From positions 1-5,986 of the forward strand of contig JAEVYW010000207.1 in the NCBI GenBank assembly GCA_023392555.1: a stretch of 5,986 nucleotides of DNA, in the 5' to 3' direction. Both the position numbers and the translations under genes were made by a program. The notes beneath the pieces were generated by a model that saw nothing but the letters and a program-made list of their open reading frames with translations, did no database searches and was not told the DNA's origin. This document shows positions 1-5,907 of the stretch, in pieces (the stretch's first letter is position 1; every line of letters begins with the position of its first letter). This DNA is from Pseudomonadota bacterium. GTDB taxonomy: Bacteria; Pseudomonadota; Alphaproteobacteria; Sphingomonadales; Sphingomonadaceae.

Positions 1-4
1 CTGC

Positions 5-376
5 ATGACGCTCTATTTCACCCGCGAGCATGAATGGGTTCGCGTCGAAGGAAACACCGCAACCGTCGGGATTTCCGATCACGCCCAGCAGGCGCTCGGC
101 GACATCGTCTTCGCCGAAGTCCCCGAAGCAGGTCGCGAACTGACGAAGGGTCAGGAAGCTGCGGTCGTCGAGTCCGTTAAGGCGGCGTCGGACGTTTACG
201 CGCCGGTTGGCGGCAAGGTCGTCGAAGGCAATGCAGCCGTCGCCGACGACCCCGCGCTGGTGAACCGCGATCCCGAAGGCGAGGGCTGGTTCTTCAAGCT
301 CGAGTTCAGCGACGCTGGCCAGGTCGACGGGCTGATGGACGAAGCCGCCTATCGCGACTGGGTTGCAACCCTCTGA
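5..376 (+). CDS. gcvH: Glycine cleavage system H protein (lipoyl carrier)
   Basis: Cytoplasmic carrier protein of the glycine cleavage system. Its lipoyl arm takes the aminomethyl group from glycine decarboxylase (P protein) and presents it to the T protein and then to dihydrolipoamide dehydrogenase. The 123-residue protein has the full family length. It opens with the typical YFTREHEWV segment (residues 4-12) and carries the lipoylation motif ESVKAASD, with the modified lysine at Lys59; the GWFFKLE segment lies near the C-terminus. The ATG lies 4 bases into the window, so its ribosome binding site is not visible. Bases 5-8 read ATGA, so an upstream gene (gcvT expected) could end with TGA at 6-8 in the same overlapping style as the rest of the operon. 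The stop TGA (374-376) overlaps the proposed start of the next gene. Identity is close to certain from sequence pattern. Confidence 0.97.
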   Translation: MTLYFTREHEWVRVEGNTATVGISDHAQQALGDIVFAEVPEAGRELTKGQEAAVVESVKAASDVYAPVGGKVVEGNAAVADDPALVNRDPEGEGWFFKLEFSDAGQVDGLMDEAAYRDWVATL

Positions 377-1122
377 ACCAGGCTGCCGCCTCGACCAGTC
401 GTTGGAACGCGGCGGACTATGCGCGCGCGGGGCGGTTCGTTGCCGACTTAGGCGAGGCGGCGCTCGATTTGCTCGACCCGAAGCCGGGCGAGCGGATCCT
501 CGACATTGGCTGCGGCGACGGGGCGCTGACGCGCAAGATCGTCGAGCGCGGCGCTGACGTCGTGGGCGTCGACAACTCTTCCGAGCTCGTCGCGGCCGCT
601 TCGGCGATCGGTCTTGATGTCCGCGACATGGACGCTGTCGACATGACCTTCGCGGGCGAGTTCGACGCGGCCTTCTCCAACGCGGCGCTGCACTGGATGC
701 TCGACAAGGATCGGGTGGCCCAGGCCGTGTTCTTTGCGCTGAAGCCCGGCGGCCGCTTTGCCGGCGAGATGGGCGGGGAGGGCAATCTCGCCCGCCTTCG
801 CGAGACGCTCGACGCCGAACTGGTGGCGAGGGGCTTTCCGCCTCCGTTGGAATCTTCCAACTGGTACCCGCGCGTGGAAGATTTTGCCGCGGTCTATGAA
901 GCTGCCGGTTTCACCGAGATCGATGCTCGCCTGATCGAGCGGCCAACACCCTTGCCGAGCGGTGTGGCCGATTGGGTGCTGACCTTCCGCAAGGGCTGGC
1001 TCGACCGGGCCGAAGTTCCCGAGGACGAGCGAGCCGAGATTGCCGCTGCCGTCGCCTCCACCTTCGGCAGCGAGACTGCCGATTACGTCCGCCTCCGCTT
1101 CATCATGAGGAAGCCAGATTGA
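373..1122 (+). CDS. Class I SAM-dependent methyltransferase (probable CTG start)
   Basis: Predicted small-molecule or protein methyltransferase with a Rossmann fold; the substrate is unknown. With a start at CTG 373 it has 249 residues. Motif I LDIGCGDG is at residues 43-50 and binds SAM. The acidic residue after strand 2 is Asp67 in [19 protein letters not shown] (97-108) follows, and the [14 protein letters not shown] loop comes later. This resembles the methyltransferase-11/trans-aconitate methyltransferase-like group. The first ATG/GTG/TTG-type codon in frame is TTG 469, which would remove a conserved-looking N-terminal segment ([20 protein letters not shown], residues 11-30) that has coding-type third-position GC. 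The frame is open back to a TAA at 178-180 with only CTG candidates, and CTG 373 overlaps the gcvH stop as CTGA. No Shine-Dalgarno is visible, so initiation probably depends on coupling to gcvH. Its stop shares one base with the gcvPA ATG. Family call is firm; the start is inferred. Confidence 0.85.
   Translation: MNQAAASTSRWNAADYARAGRFVADLGEAALDLLDPKPGERILDIGCGDGALTRKIVERGADVVGVDNSSELVAAASAIGLDVRDMDAVDMTFAGEFDAAFSNAALHWMLDKDRVAQAVFFALKPGGRFAGEMGGEGNLARLRETLDAELVARGFPPPLESSNWYPRVEDFAAVYEAAGFTEIDARLIERPTPLPSGVADWVLTFRKGWLDRAEVPEDERAEIAAAVASTFGSETADYVRLRFIMRKPD
1107..1112 (+). promoter_or_regulatory. Shine-Dalgarno sequence of gcvPA
   Basis: GAGGAA lies inside the last codons of the upstream methyltransferase gene, 9 bases before ATG 1122. 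It supports that ATG as the gcvPA start although the reading frame stays open upstream. Confidence 0.7.
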
Positions 1123-2480
1123 TGCGTTACCTTCCGCTGAGCGACGCCGACCGCAGCGACATGCTGCAGGTAATCGGCGCCGGCTCGATCGACGAACTGT
1201 TCAAGGATGTGCCGGAAGAGGCGCGGCTGACGGGCCCCGTCGAGGGCCTCCCGCTGCACGCGCCTGAATTATCGGTCGAACGGCACATGGCCGCCCTCGC
1301 ACGCAAGAATGTCGTCGCCGGTGAAGTGCCGTTCTTCCTCGGTTGCGGCGCGTACAAGCATCACATTCCCGCAACTGTGGATCACATCATCCAGCGAGGC
1401 GAGTTCCTGACCGCCTACACGCCCTATCAGCCGGAAATCGCGCAGGGCACGCTGCAGGTGCTGTTCGAATTCCAGACGCAGGTCGCGCGCCTGTACGGCT
1501 GCGAAGTCGCCAATGCGTCGATGTACGACGGCTCGACGGCCTGCTGGGAAGCGATCGTCATGGCGCGGCGGATCACCCGGCGCGAGAAGGCGATCGTCTC
1601 GTCCGGGCTCCACCCGCACTACGTCGGCGTCTGCCAGACGATGGCGAAGTTCACTGGCGACGTGCTAGAGACGTCGCTCCCGACGCTGACCGCCGAGACC
1701 GATGCAGAGCGACTGATCTCCGCGATCGACGACCAGACCAGCGCCGTCGTCGTCCAGTACCCCGACATCCTTGGCCGCATCACCGACCTCACGCCGATTG
1801 CGGATGCGGCGCATGCGAAGGGCGCGCTGCTGATTGCCGTCGTGACCGAGCCTGTCGCGCTTGGCCTGATCCGCTCGCCCGGCGAGATGGGCGCGGACAT
1901 CGTCGTCGGTGAAGGTCAGTCGATCGGCGTCGGCCTTCAGTTCGGCGGTCCTTACGTCGGCTTGTTCGCGACGCGCGAGAAGTACGTCCGTCAGATGCCG
2001 GGCCGTTTGGCCGGCGAGACGGTCGATGCAGAGGGCAAGCGCGGCTTCGTTCTGACGCTCTCGACCCGCGAGCAGCATATTCGCCGCGAGAAGGCGACGT
2101 CGAACATCTGCACCAATTCAGGCCTCTGCGCCCTGGCGTTCTCCGTGCACATGACGTTGCTCGGCGAGAAGGGGCTGCGACAGCTCGCTTCACTGAATCA
2201 CGCGCGCGCACGCGAGGCCGCGGATCGCCTCGGCGCAATTCCCGGCGTCGAGCTGGTCAATGACGCCTTCTTCAACGAGTTCACCCTGAAGCTCCCGGTC
2301 GAGGCTCGGCCCGCGGTTCACGCCATGGTCGAAAAGGGTGTGCTCGGCGGAGTTTCGCTCGGCCGACTCTATCCCGGCGAAGATGCGCTTCAGAACGGGT
2401 TGGTCGTCGCAGTGACAGAGGTCGTCACCGACGAGGATATCGATGCGCTGGAAGCGGCGCTGAAGGAGGTGTGCCAGTGA
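1122..2480 (+). CDS. gcvPA: Glycine dehydrogenase (decarboxylating) subunit 1, P protein alpha part
   Basis: N-terminal half of the two-subunit P protein. With GcvPB it forms the PLP enzyme that decarboxylates glycine and transfers the aminomethyl group to lipoyl-GcvH. The 452 residues match the usual length of this subunit. Conserved stretches are [10 protein letters not shown] (residues 72-81), the [16 protein letters not shown] and [10 protein letters not shown] region, GEGQSIG (263-269) with the following FGGPYVGL, and [12 protein letters not shown] (321-332). As expected for the alpha part, the PLP-binding lysine is not here but in GcvPB. The start is ATG 1122, beginning [11 protein letters not shown] as in homologues; a longer frame extends upstream but overlaps the methyltransferase gene and is not credible. 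The ATG shares its A with the preceding TGA (TGATG), and the stop overlaps the GTG of gcvPB. No odd features were noted. Bacteria with a single fused gcvP have both halves in one chain. Confidence 0.97.
   Translation: MRYLPLSDADRSDMLQVIGAGSIDELFKDVPEEARLTGPVEGLPLHAPELSVERHMAALARKNVVAGEVPFFLGCGAYKHHIPATVDHIIQRGEFLTAYTPYQPEIAQGTLQVLFEFQTQVARLYGCEVANASMYDGSTACWEAIVMARRITRREKAIVSSGLHPHYVGVCQTMAKFTGDVLETSLPTLTAETDAERLISAIDDQTSAVVVQYPDILGRITDLTPIADAAHAKGALLIAVVTEPVALGLIRSPGEMGADIVVGEGQSIGVGLQFGGPYVGLFATREKYVRQMPGRLAGETVDAEGKRGFVLTLSTREQHIRREKATSNICTNSGLCALAFSVHMTLLGEKGLRQLASLNHARAREAADRLGAIPGVELVNDAFFNEFTLKLPVEARPAVHAMVEKGVLGGVSLGRLYPGEDALQNGLVVAVTEVVTDEDIDALEAALKEVCQ
2463..2470 (+). promoter_or_regulatory. 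Strong Shine-Dalgarno sequence of gcvPB
   Basis: AAGGAGGT is a full match to the anti-Shine-Dalgarno end of 16S rRNA. It sits in the last codons of gcvPA, 6 bases before GTG 2477. It decides between two in-frame GTG codons: GTG 2471 directly abuts the motif with no spacer, so GTG 2477 is preferred. Confidence 0.85.
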
Positions 2481-4093
2481 CCGTAAATCCGTCGGGCTGG
2501 CGGCCGTCCACCCCCGCCAACGAGCAGGGCGAGGCGAGCACCGTCACGGGCAACCGGGCCCTGATGCTTGAGGAGCCGTTGCTCTTCGAGATCGGCAGTG
2601 TCGAGCAGACCGGGGTGGATTTCCCGGCGTTCAATACCAAGGCGACGAGTCTTGGCGGTCTTGAGCGGTCGCAGCCGATCGACGTTCCGGGACTGAGCGA
2701 GCCCGAAGCCGTGCGCCACTACACGCGCCTGTCGCGCCAGAATTATGCGATCGACCTCGGCCTCTTCCCGCTCGGGTCGTGCACGATGAAGCACAATCCG
2801 CGCCTGAACGAGAAGGTCGCGCGGATGCCGGGCTTTGCCGACGTTCACCCGTTGCAACCGCGCGAGACAGTGCAGGGCGCGCTCCAGGTCATCAACGAAC
2901 TCGCCTTTTGGCTGATCGACCTGACCGGGATGCACGGCGTCGCGATGAGCCCGAAGGCCGGTGCCCACGGCGAGCTGTGCGGCTTGCTGTGCATCCGTGC
3001 TGCCCTCGAAGCGCGCGGCGACGCGCGTGAAGTCGTGCTGGTTCCTGAGAGCGCGCACGGGACGAACCCCGCGACGGCGGCCTTTGCCGGCTACCGCGTC
3101 GAGAACATTCCGGCGAACAAGGCTGGGCGGGTCGATCTCGAAGCGCTGAAGGCGCGGCTGGGACCAGACGTGGCGGCGGTGATGATCACCAACCCGAACA
3201 CCTGCGGACTGTTCGAGCCGGACATGAAGGCGATCAGCGACGCGGTCCACGCCGCCGGCGCGTTCGTCTACTGCGACGGTGCGAACTTCAACGCGATCGT
3301 GGGCAAGGTGCGCCCGGGCGACCTCGGCGTCGACGCGATGCACATCAACTTGCACAAGACGTTTTCCACGCCTCACGGTGGCGGCGGTCCGGGCTCAGGT
3401 CCCGTGGTGCTTTCCGAAGCACTCTCGCCCTTTGGACCGCTGCCATACACGGCACGGACCAAGGACGGCGTCGTCCATCTCGTCGAGGAAGAGCAGGCCG
3501 AAGAGTTCTCACGTGAGCACTTCGGCGGAGCGGTGCAGAGCTTCGGGCGCATGACCGCTTTTCACGGGCAGATGGGCATGTTCACCCGAGCGCTGACTTA
3601 CATCCTCAGCCATGGCGCGGATGGACTGAAGCAGGTCGCCGAGGATGCCGTGCTGAATGCCAATTACGTGCTGCGCAGCCTGGAGGATGTGCTCGACGCG
3701 CCATTCGCGGAGAGCGGACCGTGCATGCACGAAGCCATCTTCTCCGACCGCGGCTTCGCGGAAGGGCTGAGCACCATCGATCTGGCGAAGGCGCTGATCG
3801 ACGAGGGCTTCCACCCGATGACCATGTACTTCCCGCTGGTGGTGCATGGCGCAATGCTGGTCGAGCCGACGGAAACGGAGTCGAAGGCCGCGCTGGATCA
3901 GTTCATCGACGCGATGCGCTCGATCGCCGAGCGGGCGAGGGCAGGCGACCAGTCGCTCAAGGCCGCGCCCATCTACGCACCGCGCCGCCGCCTCGACGAG
4001 ACGCTCGCGGCTCGCAAGCCGGTGCTCGCCTACAAGACGCCTGCGCCGGACGGTGCCGGGACTGGCATGGCCGCGCGCTACGGCGGCGGATGA
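2477..4093 (+). CDS. gcvPB: Glycine dehydrogenase (decarboxylating) subunit 2, P protein beta part
   Basis: PLP-carrying half of the glycine decarboxylase heterotetramer. The protein has 538 residues from GTG 2477, slightly longer than many homologues, with N- and C-terminal tails outside the core. Visible conserved elements are [10 protein letters not shown] (residues 100-109), ESAHGTNPA (starting at Glu191), [13 protein letters not shown] with Asp267 as the likely partner of the PLP ring nitrogen, and [20 protein letters not shown], where Lys294 should form the Schiff base with PLP. The conserved [21 protein letters not shown] block follows near the C-terminus. The catalytic set looks intact. 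The GTG start is fixed by a full Shine-Dalgarno 6 bases upstream and overlaps the gcvPA stop as GTGA, which suggests 1:1 production of the two subunits. The stop overlaps the next gene as ATGA. A long open frame on the opposite strand is a codon-bias shadow. Confidence 0.97.
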   Translation: MTVNPSGWRPSTPANEQGEASTVTGNRALMLEEPLLFEIGSVEQTGVDFPAFNTKATSLGGLERSQPIDVPGLSEPEAVRHYTRLSRQNYAIDLGLFPLGSCTMKHNPRLNEKVARMPGFADVHPLQPRETVQGALQVINELAFWLIDLTGMHGVAMSPKAGAHGELCGLLCIRAALEARGDAREVVLVPESAHGTNPATAAFAGYRVENIPANKAGRVDLEALKARLGPDVAAVMITNPNTCGLFEPDMKAISDAVHAAGAFVYCDGANFNAIVGKVRPGDLGVDAMHINLHKTFSTPHGGGGPGSGPVVLSEALSPFGPLPYTARTKDGVVHLVEEEQAEEFSREHFGGAVQSFGRMTAFHGQMGMFTRALTYILSHGADGLKQVAEDAVLNANYVLRSLEDVLDAPFAESGPCMHEAIFSDRGFAEGLSTIDLAKALIDEGFHPMTMYFPLVVHGAMLVEPTETESKAALDQFIDAMRSIAERARAGDQSLKAAPIYAPRRRLDETLAARKPVLAYKTPAPDGAGTGMAARYGGG

Positions 4094-4731
4094 ACGAGCG
4101 GCGGTTCTACGAAGCTGCAACCGCCGGCGCTCGCCGGTCGGCACCCGCAGCGCTGAGGAATCGCGAGCCGATTGCCGACGTGCTTGGGGATTGGCTTCCG
4201 GAGACGGGGCTGGTCCTCGAAGTCGCCAGCGGAACCGGCGAACACGCGAGTTACTTCGCTGAACGCTTTCCGCATCTCGACTGGCAGCCAAGCGATACGC
4301 ACCCCGACGCGCTCGCTTCGATCCAGGGATGGAGAGAGGAACGCGAGTCGGCGAACCTGCGCGAACCTATGGCAATCGACGCTTCGTCAGCGAACTGGCC
4401 GATCGATCGCGCCGATGTCGTCCTAAATTTCAACATGGCGCACATCAGCCCATGGGCGGCATCGCTCGGCCTGATCGCCGGAGCAGCACGGGTGCTTGAG
4501 CCCGGCGGGAAGCTCATTCTCTACGGGCCGTGGCTCAAGGACGACATCGAGACGGTCCCATCGAACCTGGCGTTCGATGCCGATCTCAGGCGCCGCGATC
4601 CAAAGTGGGGCCTTCGGCGCGTCGAGGACTTCGCGGCGGCCGCGTCCCCCGACTTCGACCTGGCCAAAACGCGCCCGATGCCCGCCAACAATCTCATGCT
4701 GCTTTTCATGCGCCGGGGTCCGAGCACTTAA
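4090..4731 (+). CDS. DUF938/UPF0585 (METTL26-like) methyltransferase-fold protein
   Basis: This 213-residue protein matches the DUF938/UPF0585 family, a conserved class I methyltransferase-like family found in bacteria and animals (human METTL26). To my knowledge its substrate is not established. Family signatures in order are SAPAALRNREPI (residues 17-28), SAM motif I LEVASGTGEH (43-52), LDWQPSD (63-69), LNFNMAHISPW (112-122), GGKLILYGPW, PSNLAFDADLRRRDPKWGLR, and MPANNLMLLFMRR (197-209). The ATG overlaps the gcvPB stop as ATGA and lacks a clear Shine-Dalgarno, so translation is probably coupled to gcvPB. It closes the run of overlapping genes, since the next gene follows after a 35-base gap. 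Membership of the glycine cleavage operon suggests, but does not prove, a link to one-carbon or SAM metabolism. Family call is firm; function is unknown. Confidence 0.92.
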   Translation: MNERRFYEAATAGARRSAPAALRNREPIADVLGDWLPETGLVLEVASGTGEHASYFAERFPHLDWQPSDTHPDALASIQGWREERESANLREPMAIDASSANWPIDRADVVLNFNMAHISPWAASLGLIAGAARVLEPGGKLILYGPWLKDDIETVPSNLAFDADLRRRDPKWGLRRVEDFAAAASPDFDLAKTRPMPANNLMLLFMRRGPST

Positions 4732-4742
4732 GCAAAGTTTTA
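4728..4742 (+). promoter_or_regulatory. Possible CtrA-type box upstream of the PilZ gene
   Basis: TTAA-N7-TTTA followed by CC, one mismatch from the CtrA consensus TTAA-N7-TTAA. It starts on the stop codon of the DUF938 gene and lies 25 bases before the PilZ ATG. CtrA is a conserved response regulator of alphaproteobacteria that often controls motility genes. A match this short can occur by chance, and no convincing -10 element was identified. Confidence 0.3.
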
Positions 4743-4766
4743 CCCGGCTCATTTACACCGCGGTTC

Positions 4767-5174
4767 ATGGAGAACACCAACTGCCAGAACCGCCAGTCGC
4801 GCCGTTCGCAGGTCCTGCTGACCGCGACGATCGAAAGCGGCGGCTCGGAACAGGCCGTGAAGCTGCGCAACCTGTCGGAACAGGGGGCGCTGATCGAGGG
4901 CGTGAAGCTTCCGATCGAGGGCACGCAGGTGGTTTTCAAGCGCAAGGAGCTCGAAGCTCCGGGTCGCGTGGTGTGGGTGAACGGTAAGCTTGCCGGGATT
5001 GCATTCGGCGAGAAGCTGGAGACGGAGCAGGTGCTTCGCCACATTCCGAGCCCGCGAAACATCCCCCAGCCCAAGTCATGGCGCCCGGGCCTCAAGTCGA
5101 ACATTTCCGAAGAACAGCGGCATCTGGCGGAAAGCTGGATCTGGAACCCGCCGCACGCACGGCTGGGCGAATAG
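4767..5174 (+). CDS. Single-domain PilZ protein (probable c-di-GMP receptor)
   Basis: Cytoplasmic 135-residue protein with one PilZ domain at about residues 7-88. The two c-di-GMP contact motifs are present: RxxxR as Arg9/Arg13 in NRQSRRSQ, and the NxSxxG form of the second motif as Asn35, Ser37 and Gly40 in RNLSEQGAL. The domain ends at RVVWVNGKLAGIAFGEKL. A tail of about 45 residues follows, rich in Pro and Trp (SPRNIPQPKSWRPG, then ESWIWNPP), with no recognised domain. There is no signal peptide or membrane segment. ATG 4767 is the only sensible start, just before the RxxxR motif. No Shine-Dalgarno precedes it; an 8-base palindrome ACCGCGGT lies there instead. A possible CtrA box suggests its own promoter, separate from the glycine operon. 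It converges with another PilZ gene. The protein probably links c-di-GMP to motility or surface behaviour, but the target is unknown. Confidence 0.88.
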   Translation: MENTNCQNRQSRRSQVLLTATIESGGSEQAVKLRNLSEQGALIEGVKLPIEGTQVVFKRKELEAPGRVVWVNGKLAGIAFGEKLETEQVLRHIPSPRNIPQPKSWRPGLKSNISEEQRHLAESWIWNPPHARLGE

Positions 5175-5177
5175 GGC

Positions 5178-5816
5178 TTAGCCTGCAGCGCGGAGCTGTT
5201 CGCGCTGCGACTGCAGCCAGCTCACGACCTCCGACAGTGCCAGCAGTCGGTTGAAGGTGATTCCGTAAAACTTGCCGTCTCGCCAGCGCAGCAATCCTGC
5301 GTGGGGGTCCATGCCGGGCAGGGTCACGACGACATCCGCGCCAAGCTCGAGCTCGCGATCGGTCTCGATCTTCATGCCGCCTTGCGAGATGTCGTGAGCG
5401 CTGACACCATAGACGTCCGCGCCGACGCGGATCGTGACGAAGCACGACACCTCGACGCGCGGCATGCGCGGGCGAGGGCCGTCCATCGAGCTTGCGAGAA
5501 GCTCGACCACGTCGATCCTCTCGTCGAAGGTGATCCCGACGGAATTCTCGCGCACCCAGCTGACCGTGCCATGGATCTGCTCGCCGCGCTTGAGCTCGAC
5601 GGAGAGCCGGGCTCCCGGCTGCATCAGGCAGTAGGCGCGGATCATCATTCCGCCCGCGGAGACGTTCTTGATCAGGCACAATTCGCGGCGTTCGCCCATC
5701 GTAACCGTGCCGACGCGGAACAGCGTCAGGTGCCGCTCGCCGTCGCGGCGGTCGACAGGGTGAGGCGCGCTCTCCGACAGGGAGTAGAGAGTCGTCTCTA
5801 CCGGCTGTTCTTCCAC
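5178..5816 (-). CDS. Tandem PilZ protein (two PilZ domains)
   Basis: Cytoplasmic 212-residue protein made of two PilZ domains. Domain 1 (about residues 20-105) has RxxxR as Arg24/Arg28 in DRRDGERH and NxSxxG as Asn51, Ser53 and Gly56 in KNVSAGGM. Domain 2 (about 113-205) keeps DxSxxG as Asp142, Ser144 and Gly147 in HDISQGGM. Its arginine motif is out of register, however: RPRMPR has arginines at 115, 117 and 120 but no exact RxxxR pair. Domain 1 is thus the likelier c-di-GMP site, and domain 2 may bind weakly or serve structurally. The start is GTG at 5816-5814. An in-frame TGA two codons upstream rules out a longer protein, and GAGG lies 6 bases upstream. The coding end lies 3 bases from the stop of the facing PilZ gene. 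There is no membrane segment or output domain. Output partner is unknown. Confidence 0.9.
   Translation of the reverse strand: MEEQPVETTLYSLSESAPHPVDRRDGERHLTLFRVGTVTMGERRELCLIKNVSAGGMMIRAYCLMQPGARLSVELKRGEQIHGTVSWVRENSVGITFDERIDVVELLASSMDGPRPRMPRVEVSCFVTIRVGADVYGVSAHDISQGGMKIETDRELELGADVVVTLPGMDPHAGLLRWRDGKFYGITFNRLLALSEVVSWLQSQREQLRAAG
5184..5209. terminator. Hairpin at the convergent gene ends, weak terminator candidate
   Basis: GCAGCGCG (5185-5192) and CGCGCTGC (5201-5208) form a perfect 8-bp GC-rich stem around an 8-base loop, extendable by one G-U pair. It starts 10 bases after the stop of the plus-strand PilZ gene, inside the last codons of the facing gene. No T-run follows on the plus strand, so it is not a canonical intrinsic terminator; it could protect the 3' end or simply reflect coding sequence. 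Confidence 0.3.
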
Positions 5817-5819
5817 TCT

Positions 5820-5826
5820 TCACCTC
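5820..5826 (-). promoter_or_regulatory. Shine-Dalgarno sequence of the tandem PilZ gene
   Basis: Reads GAGGTGA on the minus strand, with the GAGG core 6 bases before the GTG start at 5816. It supports GTG as initiator. Its first base is also the end of the neighbouring inverted repeat at 5826-5849. Confidence 0.7.
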
Positions 5827-5849
5827 GACGTGCGTGATCCAGCACGTCG
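5826..5849 (-). promoter_or_regulatory. 8-bp inverted repeat abutting the ribosome binding site
   Basis: CGACGTGC (5826-5833) and GCACGTCG (5842-5849) are perfect reverse complements around an 8-base spacer. In the mRNA of the tandem PilZ gene this would form a stable hairpin whose 3' foot touches the Shine-Dalgarno. As DNA it could equally be a dyad operator. Role is inferred only. Confidence 0.4.
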
Positions 5850-5907
5850 TGGGTATCTGCGGACACTTACCAGTGTGTTTACTCGACCTCCGCTTCGGCG
5901 GTAATTC

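Larger units (their letters stand above)
5817..5907. other. Intergenic region upstream of the tandem PilZ gene
   Basis: This 91-base stretch should hold the promoter and leader of the minus-strand tandem PilZ gene. I see no convincing -35/-10 pair. It contains three small dyads: the 8-bp stem at 5826-5849, ACACT/AGTGT around TACC at 5863-5876, and CCGC/GCGG around TTCG at 5890-5901. The last would be a UUCG tetraloop hairpin if transcribed on the plus strand, or a weak terminator-like stem after the possible gene end at 5908. Confidence 0.5.

Noticed and set aside
972..1121. Upstream extension of gcvPA
   Set aside because: The extension is an Arg-rich out-of-frame reading of the methyltransferase gene; the ATG at 1122 has a ribosome binding site and the homologous MRYLPL N-terminus.
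469..1122. Methyltransferase beginning at TTG 469
   Set aside because: It would begin only ten residues before SAM motif I and drop a segment that looks coding and family-like; CTG 373 explains the sequence better.
2390..3376. 328-codon open frame on the minus strand opposite gcvPB
   Set aside because: It lies antisense to the unmistakable gcvPB gene, has an Arg/Val/Asp-rich composition typical of antisense frames in GC-rich DNA, and shows no recognisable domain.
2471..4093. gcvPB beginning at GTG 2471
   Set aside because: That GTG directly abuts the Shine-Dalgarno AAGGAGGT, leaving no spacer; GTG 2477 has a 6-base spacer and the GTGA overlap.
3509..4291. 260-codon minus-strand frame across the gcvPB end and the DUF938 start
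   Set aside because: Antisense to two confident genes; Arg-rich shadow of their codon bias with no family signature.
4757..4764. Palindrome ACCGCGGT as a stand-alone operator
   Set aside because: An 8-base palindrome is common by chance in GC-rich DNA; kept only as a note that it replaces the usual ribosome binding site.
4530..4766. Upstream extension of the single-domain PilZ gene into the DUF938 gene
   Set aside because: It overlaps a confident gene in another frame; the PilZ N-terminus fits ATG 4767, a few residues before RxxxR.
5092..5823. 243-codon minus-strand frame overlapping the tandem PilZ gene
   Set aside because: Out-of-frame shadow of the tandem PilZ gene, extremely Arg/Ala-rich; the PilZ motifs are in the other frame.
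5301..5837. 178-codon plus-strand frame opposite the tandem PilZ gene
   Set aside because: Antisense shadow rich in Asp, Ala and Arg, with no recognisable motif.
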